A stretch of 8,745 bases of DNA. It comes from an uncultured Candidatus Saccharibacteria bacterium (GTDB lineage: Bacteria; Patescibacteriota; Saccharimonadia; Saccharimonadales; Saccharimonadaceae). The notes below the pieces were generated by a model. The model made no database searches. It was not told where the DNA came from and was given only the letters and a program-made list of their open reading frames with translations. The stretch is from contig CALIXG010000017.1 of the NCBI GenBank assembly GCA_938046495.1, forward strand, positions 1-8,745. The letters run 5' to 3'. The position numbers were made by a program, and so were the translations under genes. The number at the start of each line of letters is the position of its first letter. Position 1 is the first letter of the stretch. Of this stretch, positions 1-5,243 are shown one piece after another.

Positions 1-267
1 CAAGATCTTTCAATTTTATTATCAAAAGACCATCTCCTTCCCACGGCAAAATCGCTCACCAAATTCCATGAAATCTTCAACAACCAACTCAAACTCGGAA
101 AAATATTTTTTGAAACTCCAGACACCAAATATTATTTTGCAATCATCACACCAAAACAGGTTTCAGAAGGTTACTCTTTTTATAAAATCTCAACTCTACC
201 TGAAGAATTAACCCCAGATTACAAAATCATTCTTAAGGCCATTAAAATCCTTGGTTACGAATTTTAA
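1..267 (+). CDS. C-terminal end of an unrecognised protein (5' end outside window)
   Basis: An open frame runs from base 1 to a TAA at 265-267 with no start inside it, giving the last 88 residues of a longer protein. The piece begins QDLSILLSKDHL and ends KAIKILGYEF. It is rich in Lys, Ile, Leu and Phe, has no cysteine and no clear membrane segment, and looks like a mixed alpha/beta soluble domain. Codon use is C- and A-rich, like the next three genes. I do not recognise a family. The gene that follows has its own promoter 35 bp downstream, so the two need not be co-transcribed. The frame is well supported by its uninterrupted length and matching composition; the function is unknown. Confidence 0.7.
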   Translation, partial: QDLSILLSKDHLLPTAKSLTKFHEIFNNQLKLGKIFFETPDTKYYFAIITPKQVSEGYSFYKISTLPEELTPDYKIILKAIKILGYEF

Positions 268-301
268 TAAAAAGGCAATCACTCAAATTCAGATAAAGAC
301 C

Positions 302-307
302 TATAAT
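302..307 (+). promoter_or_regulatory. TATAAT -10 box giving a probably leaderless mRNA
   Basis: A perfect TATAAT is followed by ATAACC and then the ATG at 314. A start site about 7 nt after the box would fall on the ATG itself. No Shine-Dalgarno sequence lies between the box and the ATG, and no good -35 hexamer is visible about 17 bp upstream. The same arrangement recurs before trpS with one base changed. Confidence 0.6.
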
Positions 308-313
308 ATAACC

Positions 314-718
314 ATGATCTTCTACACCAAATCACAAAACGCTAACTATACCCATATTCATGCCTATGCTTTTTATGATTTATTTTTGAGTGAAATAAAA
401 AGACAAAATCTGACGGATCCTGATTTTCAAATTAACGTCGACATCGATGGCAATATCGCCACCTGGACCCTCGACACCACAAATTCAAAAATTCTAAATC
501 TTTTTCAAAATCTAACCACCCACCAGAGTTTTACTGACCATCAAATCAGTGACGCTATTGCTAAAATTTGCCACAAGAATAATCTAAAATCACACCTAAA
601 AAACCTCAATCTCCTAAAATCCGAGCTAAATCACATCGAATTCCAAACTGAAAAACCCGAAATCTCTGACGACTCCCCAACTTCAGACGCTATAGACTTC
701 ATCAAACCTCGTCCCTAA
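314..718 (+). CDS. Unrecognised 134-aa protein
   Basis: The protein begins MIFYTKSQNANYTHIHAYAF and ends FIKPRP. I do not recognise a family. Residues 1-55 look alpha/beta, with alternating hydrophobic strands around QINVDIDGNIATWTLD (39-54). Residues 75-110 look helical, and the last ~25 are acidic and proline-containing, probably disordered. There is a single cysteine (Cys86) and no membrane segment. The frame is open upstream to a TTG at 251, but that would overlap the previous gene by 17 bp and place the perfect TATAAT box inside the coding region. The ATG at 314 is therefore preferred. The stop is 27 bp before trpS, which has its own matching promoter. It could be a lineage-specific CPR protein. 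Confidence 0.65.
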   Translation: MIFYTKSQNANYTHIHAYAFYDLFLSEIKRQNLTDPDFQINVDIDGNIATWTLDTTNSKILNLFQNLTTHQSFTDHQISDAIAKICHKNNLKSHLKNLNLLKSELNHIEFQTEKPEISDDSPTSDAIDFIKPRP

Positions 719-733
719 CCCAGAAAATCCTGC

Positions 734-739
734 TATAAT
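734..739 (+). promoter_or_regulatory. TATAAT -10 box of trpS, probably leaderless
   Basis: TATAAT is followed by ATAACT and then the trpS ATG at 746. Over the 15 bases from the box through the start codon it differs from the site at 302-316 at one base only. There is no Shine-Dalgarno sequence before the ATG and no recognisable -35 element. No terminator hairpin was seen in the 27-bp gap, so read-through from the upstream gene is also possible. Confidence 0.6.
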
Positions 740-745
740 ATAACT

Positions 746-1768
746 ATGAAAACAATCTTGACCGGCATTCGCATTAATTCCGACCTCACCCTCGGCAATT
801 TTCTTGGCGCCATGCTTCCGATGGTTCGCCTCGCCAATCAATACTCTAGCACCCATCACGTCAATATTTTCGTCCCCGATCTTCATTCTATCATTAGTGA
901 AACCGACGGCGATCTTCAATCCAACATGCTCCGCACCATCCGCTATTATCTCGCCGCCGGCCTCAAATTGAACGAAAATGTGCATTTTTATCGCCAATCT
1001 TACGTGCCAGCCCACACCGAACTCGCTTGGATTTTGAATTGCCATACCTCTATGGGTGAAGCTCTCCGCATGACTCAATACAAGGACAAGAGCCATGACG
1101 GCAATCTTTCCACCAATGTCGGGATTTTTGATTATCCAATTCTCATGGCCGCCGATATCCTACTTTATAGCGCCAATTACGTGCCAGTCGGGGAAGATCA
1201 ATTCCAGCACATCGAACTCACCCGTAATATCGCCGAACGCTTCAATCATAAATACGGTGAAATTTTCACCATTCCTGAAAATACCGAAAACCAGGTCAAA
1301 TTCATGTACGGCGACACTCAATCTTTCGCGCTGCGTATTCGCGACTTGATGAATCCAGAGAAAAAAATGAGCAAATCCGCCGATTCCGACAATAGCAAAA
1401 TTATGCTCGCCGATTTGCCAGAACGCATTCGCAAAAAAATCATGTCCGCCACTACTGATTCACTTGCTAATATTAATTTTGATTTCAAAACCCAGCCAGG
1501 TATCTCCAACCTCTTGCAAATCCTTGCCGCCATTACCGACACTCCACTTCATGACCTCATTTCTTCCTGGGAACACCGCTCGCAATATGGTGAACTTAAA
1601 AAACTCGTTGCCGAACGTCTGGTCGAGCACATTTCAAATTTCCAAGCCAAGGTCCATAACATCACCGATAAAGAAATTTATCAGTTACTTGAGGAAGGCG
1701 AAAAATACGCCAATCAAGTCGCCAACCAAAAACTCCTCGAAGTCCAAAAAGCCGTCGGCCTACGCTAA
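746..1768 (+). CDS. trpS: Tryptophanyl-tRNA synthetase
   Basis: This cytoplasmic class I aminoacyl-tRNA synthetase charges tRNA-Trp with tryptophan using ATP. Its 340 aa match the usual bacterial TrpRS length (about 330-340). The HIGH-type motif reads TLGN (15-18). The tryptophan-pocket helix is YPILMAADILLY (130-141, with Met134 and Asp137), followed by VPVGEDQFQHIELTR (147-160). The KMSKS loop is exact at 207-211, and PGISNLL (251-257) is the conserved C-terminal segment. The family's N-terminal PSG, just before the HIGH-type motif, is replaced here (I10-N11-S12 at the aligned positions). The ATG at 746 fits the conserved MKTI start of the family and sits right behind a TATAAT box. Codon use is C-rich. 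No regulatory T-box or leader is present, because the mRNA appears to lack a leader. Confidence 0.97.
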   Translation: MKTILTGIRINSDLTLGNFLGAMLPMVRLANQYSSTHHVNIFVPDLHSIISETDGDLQSNMLRTIRYYLAAGLKLNENVHFYRQSYVPAHTELAWILNCHTSMGEALRMTQYKDKSHDGNLSTNVGIFDYPILMAADILLYSANYVPVGEDQFQHIELTRNIAERFNHKYGEIFTIPENTENQVKFMYGDTQSFALRIRDLMNPEKKMSKSADSDNSKIMLADLPERIRKKIMSATTDSLANINFDFKTQPGISNLLQILAAITDTPLHDLISSWEHRSQYGELKKLVAERLVEHISNFQAKVHNITDKEIYQLLEEGEKYANQVANQKLLEVQKAVGLR

Positions 1769-1770
1769 AT

Positions 1771-1817
1771 ATTTTAAAATTCAACGCATCATGCAACATT
1801 AAAGCATTTTAAAATTC
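1771..1817 (+). repeat. Pair of 12-bp direct repeats after trpS
   Basis: ATTTTAAAATTC occurs at 1771-1782 and again at 1806-1817, with starts 35 bp apart, in the trpS-CYTH gap. The first ten bases are a perfect palindrome. It could be an AT-rich operator pair or simply chance in AT-rich DNA. It has no GC stem and so is not a typical intrinsic terminator. Confidence 0.4.
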
Positions 1818-1851
1818 CAAAACCTCAACCTGTATTAATTAAGGAGAAAAA

Positions 1852-2373
1852 ATGAGTCGAGAACTAGAATTAGAACTTACCTTCCTTGCCAAAGAAATTC
1901 CAGAGGGAATTAAAGACACTATTCCGACTCGTATTACCGATGTTTATATTCCAGACACTGCCGAGCACTCACATCTCCGCTTAAGAAAACGCGGTAATCT
2001 ATATGAAATCACCAAGAAAACCCCCATCAAAGACGGCGATGCCTCTGAGCAAATCGAACAAACCATACCTCTTACAAAAGATGAGTTCGAAGCTCTCATT
2101 AACTGTAGCCAGAAGCGCGTTTCCAAAGATCGCTACAATATTGTAATCGAAGGCCATAATGCCGAAGTGGATGTTTTTCAAGACCAACTTAAAGGTTTAG
2201 TCCTCATTGATTTTGAATTCAAAACTATTTCCGAAAAATCCTTGTTCAAAACACCAAGTATCGCCCTAGCTGACGTCACTCAAGAAAATTTCACCGCCGG
2301 CGGCGTCCTAGCTGGCAAATCCTACCAAGACATCGAACCAGAATTAGCGCGTTTCAATTACCAAAAACCATAA
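1852..2373 (+). CDS. CYTH-domain protein (triphosphate tunnel fold)
   Basis: The 173-aa protein has the size and layout of a single CYTH domain, a beta-barrel tunnel that binds triphosphates or polyphosphate with a metal. Visible family features are an N-terminal ELELTFL (6-12), a basic strand RLRKR (43-47), ITKK (53-56), KRVSKDRY (88-95), EVD (105-107), and LIDFEF (118-123) followed by a late VT (142-143). The usual ExExK signature is ExExT here (E6, E8, T10), so the signature lysine is missing. Substrate and reaction cannot be read from the sequence; adenylate cyclase, thiamine triphosphatase and inorganic triphosphatase all occur in the family. AAGGAG at 1841-1846, 5 nt before the ATG, is a good Shine-Dalgarno. 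No strong promoter was seen in the 83-bp gap, so co-transcription with trpS is possible. Confidence 0.8.
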   Translation: MSRELELELTFLAKEIPEGIKDTIPTRITDVYIPDTAEHSHLRLRKRGNLYEITKKTPIKDGDASEQIEQTIPLTKDEFEALINCSQKRVSKDRYNIVIEGHNAEVDVFQDQLKGLVLIDFEFKTISEKSLFKTPSIALADVTQENFTAGGVLAGKSYQDIEPELARFNYQKP

Positions 2374-2573
2374 AAATCTGATAGATATATGTACTTACCG
2401 AAATCAGAACGAGAAATGAATCAAGTCTTCAATTTTACCAACAGTCCCAAGAACGATTGATGTCTCTTTTTGTTGCTTAGTGTTGCACTTGAGATATTAA
2501 CTCAAGGAGCAAAACTAAACCCGAGTAAAATGTGTTATAATTATTTCTATAATAACAGATAGAAAGGTTGATT
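2374..2573. other. Intergenic region with small inverted repeat and composition switch
   Basis: This 200-bp gap lies between codirectional genes. A perfect 6-bp inverted repeat, CTTGAG (2488-2493) and CTCAAG (2501-2506), is separated by 7 nt and has no U-tract behind it, so it is not a clear terminator. TGTTGC is repeated 10 bp apart at 2471 and 2481. The right end holds the ychF promoter. I see no tRNA, no consensus DnaA box and no supported small ORF. The + strand is C-rich to the left and G-rich to the right of this gap. Confidence 0.5.
2533..2553 (+). promoter_or_regulatory. Tandem -10 boxes of ychF
   Basis: An extended -10, TGT-TATAAT, lies at 2533-2541, and a second perfect TATAAT lies at 2548-2553, exactly 12 bp later. 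Predicted start sites near 2548 and 2560 leave short leaders of about 26 and 14 nt before the TTG at 2574. The second leader would still contain the GAAAGG ribosome site. No good -35 element was seen for either box. Confidence 0.6.
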
Positions 2574-3572
2574 TTGAATTTGAAGATTGGAATTGTGGGG
2601 CTACCGAACGTGGGAAAATCAACGCTTTTTAATGCCTTAACCAATGCACATGCTTTGGCGGCGAATTATCCTTTTGCGACGATTGAGCCAAATGTAGGTA
2701 TCGTGCCGGTGCCAGATGCGCGTCTCGATGTTTTGGCCAAAATGTATGAAACCGAAAAGGTGATTCCGGCCACCGTGGAATTTGTCGATATTGCGGGACT
2801 GGTCGAGGGGGCCTCGAAGGGTGAAGGTCTGGGTAATAAATTCCTCGCTCACATCCGTGAATGTCAAATTATCTGTCATGTGGTGCGCGTGTTTAAAAAC
2901 GACGACATTTTACATGTCTCGAAAGATTCGAACACGGCGGCGGAAGTGAACCCGAAGCAAGATATTGAAATTATTCAAACCGAGCTGGAACTCGCGGACC
3001 TCGAGACTCGCGAAAAAGTGGAAACAAAACGCAAGAAAAATAAGGAGCAAGAAGAAAAGATCCCATATCTTACCGAGAAGCCGGTGATTTACATGTTCAA
3101 TGTAGACGAAAGTGAATTAACGAACGAAGAGCTGAAAAATGAGATGCGTGCCTTGGTGGCGCCGAATCAGGCGGTTTTCGTGAACGCAAAGCTCGAGGAA
3201 GAAATGGTAGGGATGACGCTGGCGGAAAAGAAAGATTTTCTCAGTAGTTATGGGGTAGACCACGACGCGCTTTCGGAACTGATTATTGCGGCTTATGACA
3301 CGCTAGGCTTACAATCTTTCCTCACGGCTGGTAAAAAAGAAGTGCGGGCTTGGACTATCAAAAAAGGCGCCACTGCACCAGAGGCGGCCGGGACGATTCA
3401 TACAGATTTTCAGAGAGGATTCATCGCAGCTAGCGTGATGAAATATGATGACCTAGTAACGCTAGGCAGTGAGCAAGCGGTGAAAGCCGCCGGAAAACTC
3501 GCCACCGTAGGTAAGACCTACGTGATGGAAGACGGCGATATCGTGGAATTTCGCTTCAATGTCAGCAAGTAA
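2574..3572 (+). CDS. ychF: YchF/Ola1-type P-loop NTPase
   Basis: YchF is a conserved TRAFAC-class NTPase of the Obg family that favours ATP over GTP and associates with ribosomes. The P-loop is GLPNVGKST (9-17), switch II/G3 is DIAG (72-75) followed by the family's [11 protein letters not shown] (78-88), and the G4 position is NVDE (176-179) rather than NKxD, which is the mark of the subfamily. The C-terminal TGS domain occupies about 246-332, with [24 protein letters not shown] and a final [11 protein letters not shown]. At 332 aa it is shorter than the usual ~363; the missing part falls in the helical hairpin inserted in the G domain (about 135-170). TTG at 2574 is chosen because GAAAGG (2562-2567) lies 6 nt upstream. 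An in-frame TTG at 2568 would touch that site. Confidence 0.95.
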   Translation: MNLKIGIVGLPNVGKSTLFNALTNAHALAANYPFATIEPNVGIVPVPDARLDVLAKMYETEKVIPATVEFVDIAGLVEGASKGEGLGNKFLAHIRECQIICHVVRVFKNDDILHVSKDSNTAAEVNPKQDIEIIQTELELADLETREKVETKRKKNKEQEEKIPYLTEKPVIYMFNVDESELTNEELKNEMRALVAPNQAVFVNAKLEEEMVGMTLAEKKDFLSSYGVDHDALSELIIAAYDTLGLQSFLTAGKKEVRAWTIKKGATAPEAAGTIHTDFQRGFIAASVMKYDDLVTLGSEQAVKAAGKLATVGKTYVMEDGDIVEFRFNVSK

Positions 3573-3636
3573 TCTCTAAAGTCAATTTTGGAGTAAAAAA
3601 CAAAATAACCGCCAAAGAGGTTCGGAGGTTTCAAGA

Positions 3637-3681
3637 ATGCAAAAAATATATTTGGAGCTAAGCCATGATTTTAGGAATTGA
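3637..3681 (+). CDS. Possible 14-aa leader peptide overlapping rnhB start
   Basis: A short frame, MQKIYLELSHDFRN, starts at an ATG 8 nt behind a strong GGAGG (3624-3628) and ends at TGA 3679-3681, 17 bp inside the next gene in another frame. Its ribosome site is stronger than that of rnhB-yraN (GGAG 3654-3657). If translated, it would deliver ribosomes next to the rnhB start and could couple or throttle its expression. It may instead be accidental; the peptide shows no regulatory codon run. Confidence 0.3.
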   Translation: MQKIYLELSHDFRN

Positions 3682-4702
3682 CGAAGTGGGGCGCGGGCCA
3701 TATGCGGGGCCACTAGTGATTGGCGCCTGTATTTTGGGCGACTGGCAAAATTCAGAGAGTGCAGAGTGGATCGAAAAATTAACCGATTCGAAAAAATTAT
3801 CCGCTAAGCGTCGCGAGGAGCTATACGTGCTGATTAAAGAAAAGGCATTGGCGGCGGCGACCGGCTGGGTGAGCAGTGCGGAAATTGACGAGATAGGACT
3901 GAGTGAAGCTTTGAGGCTCGCAACCAGGCGAGCAGTGGAACAGATTCAGCAAACTAAGGTTCCCTTTTCGGAGATTATTATCGATGGCACCATGAATTTT
4001 TTGGCGGGAACCAAGCTTGAGAAATATGTCTCTACCCTGAAGAAAGGCGATTTTCTGGTGAAAGAAATTTCGGCCGCGAGCATCCTCGCGAAAGTGGAGC
4101 GAGATAATTATATGGCGAAGCTCGATACGGTCTACCCAGAATATGGTTTCGGCAAACATGTCGGCTACGGCACGGCGGCACACCAAAAAGCCATGGAAGA
4201 ATTCGGTCTCACCCCAGAACATCGCCGTAGCTTTAGCCCAGTGCGAGAGATTGCAGAAGGTAAAACCACCGTCAAACCTAAAACCGCCACCAGACTAGAA
4301 ACCGCTGCCGAGCCTAAGAATACTAGCGAGCAGAAAACTAAAAACAAACAGAAAACCACCACAAAACAGCTGGGTGACCGGGGCGAGCAGGTGGTAGTAG
4401 ATTTTCTAGTGGCGGCGGGGCATGAAATTGTCGCGCGAAATTATAAAACAAAATTATTTGAGGTGGATATTATCTCTCGGAAAAATGAAGTGCTTTATCT
4501 TACAGAGGTAAAATATCGAAGTGATCATGATTTTGGCGAAGCGCTGGATTTTATTGATAAAAAGAAACAGCAAAAAATGCATCTGGCGGTGGGAGGATTC
4601 ATGGCGACACATCCGGAATATGCCGACTTTAGACCGACTTTAGCGGTGGCGGCCGTCGACAAAGATTTTAATCTAGAAGAGTGGTTCGAGCTTGACGAAT
4701 AA
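3665..4702 (+). CDS. rnhB: RNase HII fused to a YraN/UPF0102 nuclease-like domain
   Basis: Residues 1-198 are ribonuclease HII, which cuts RNA in RNA/DNA hybrids and removes misincorporated ribonucleotides. Catalytic residues are visible: Asp6 and Glu7 in DEVGRG, Asp107 in IIIDGT and Asp147 in KVERDNYM, plus GFGKHVGYGT (161-170) and HRRSFSPV (187-193). Residues 199-235 are a Lys/Thr-rich, probably flexible linker. Residues 236-345 match the YraN (UPF0102) family with its restriction-nuclease-like pattern: LGDRGE (236-241), ARNYKTKLFEVD (257-268) and TEVKYRS (280-286), giving candidate residues Glu241, Asp268, Glu281 and Lys283. rnhB and yraN are often neighbouring genes, so the fusion is plausible biology and no frameshift is needed. 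GGAG at 3654-3657 lies 7 nt before the ATG. It lies 92 bp after ychF. Confidence 0.93.
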   Translation: MILGIDEVGRGPYAGPLVIGACILGDWQNSESAEWIEKLTDSKKLSAKRREELYVLIKEKALAAATGWVSSAEIDEIGLSEALRLATRRAVEQIQQTKVPFSEIIIDGTMNFLAGTKLEKYVSTLKKGDFLVKEISAASILAKVERDNYMAKLDTVYPEYGFGKHVGYGTAAHQKAMEEFGLTPEHRRSFSPVREIAEGKTTVKPKTATRLETAAEPKNTSEQKTKNKQKTTTKQLGDRGEQVVVDFLVAAGHEIVARNYKTKLFEVDIISRKNEVLYLTEVKYRSDHDFGEALDFIDKKKQQKMHLAVGGFMATHPEYADFRPTLAVAAVDKDFNLEEWFELDE

Positions 4703-4707
4703 TTAAC

Positions 4708-4739
4708 AAAAAAACAATCCCTTACGGGATTGTCTTTTT
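4708..4739. terminator. Bidirectional intrinsic terminator between rnhB-yraN and rplS
   Basis: ACAATCCC (4714-4721) pairs perfectly with GGGATTGT (4726-4733) around a TTAC loop. Seven A residues lie on the left (4708-4714) and CTTTTT on the right, so the hairpin has a U-tract when read from either strand. It sits in the 39-bp gap between two converging genes and would end both transcripts. Confidence 0.9.
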
Positions 4740-4741
4740 AA

Positions 4742-5179
4742 TTAAGCTTCAGTGGCTTCGGCGGTTTCAGCGACAGCTTCAGCAGCTTCAACTTTTTCTT
4801 CTTTCAAAGTGTTGACAGCGGCACGGTCAAAGTCGCGAGCGACGAGACGAGCAGACTTACCAGAACGATTACGGAGGTAAGAGAGGTAGTTGCGGCGAAC
4901 CTTAGCACGCTTGACTACTTCAATTTTTTCTACCAATGGGCTGTGAAGAAGGAAAGATTTTTCAACACCGATACCAGAGGCGATTTTGCGCACAACGATA
5001 CGAGCAGTGTGAGATTCTTTACGATCAACACGGATTACAACACCTTCGAAAACCTGAAAACGGAACTTGTCGCCTTCTTTGATTTTCTGGGTAACCTTCA
5101 CAGTATCACCAGAACGAACATCGACAACAGCTTTCTTTTTCTGAGCGTCAGCAATATTTTTCAAGATTTGAAAACTCAT
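4742..5179 (-). CDS. rplS: 50S ribosomal protein L19
   Basis: L19 is a large-subunit protein at the 30S-50S interface. The 145-aa product has the family's VRSGDTVKV (21-29), FRFQVFEGVVI (39-49), GVEKSFLLHSPLVEKIEVV (71-89) and the basic signature KVRRNYLSYLRNRSGKSAR (93-111). The last ~20 residues form an extra Ala/Glu-rich tail (126-145) beyond the usual ~115-aa core. Because it is acidic, this tail is unusual for a ribosomal protein. AAAGG (5186-5190) lies 6 nt before the ATG. The gene follows the membrane-protein gene by 64 bp with no terminator seen between them, but it has its own putative extended -10. It converges on rnhB-yraN. Confidence 0.96.
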   Translation of the reverse strand: MSFQILKNIADAQKKKAVVDVRSGDTVKVTQKIKEGDKFRFQVFEGVVIRVDRKESHTARIVVRKIASGIGVEKSFLLHSPLVEKIEVVKRAKVRRNYLSYLRNRSGKSARLVARDFDRAAVNTLKEEKVEAAEAVAETAEATEA

Positions 5180-5210
5180 ATTTTACCTTTATTATTTAGA
5201 AACTTGGTTT

Positions 5211-5219
5211 ATTTTAACA
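5211..5219 (-). promoter_or_regulatory. Extended -10 of rplS
   Basis: Read on the - strand the sequence is TGT-TAAAAT, a TGn extended -10 with one mismatch to TATAAT. A start near 5204 would leave a leader of about 25 nt containing the AAAGG ribosome site. No convincing -35 element was seen. Confidence 0.45.
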
Positions 5220-5243
5220 TAGTTTTAGAGAAAATGGAAGAGG

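Noticed and set aside
251..313. In-frame TTG at 251 as the start of the 134-aa protein
   Set aside because: It would overlap the previous gene and put a perfect TATAAT box inside the coding region; no ribosome site precedes it.
683..1096. Antisense open frame across the start of trpS
   Set aside because: It mirrors conserved trpS codons, has no ribosome site or promoter, and its product has no family features.
2378..2407. CTGAT/ATCAG hairpin after the CYTH gene as a terminator
   Set aside because: The stem is only 5 bp with a 20-nt loop and no U-tract.
2530..2562. Ten-codon ORF (MCYNYFYNNR) upstream of ychF
   Set aside because: The nearest AAGGAG is 20 nt away, and the frame lies over the promoter boxes themselves.
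2374..2573. Replication origin or dif site at the skew switch
   Set aside because: No consensus DnaA box cluster, AT-rich unwinding repeat set or 28-bp dif-like palindrome was found; only the skew change supports it, so no feature was called.
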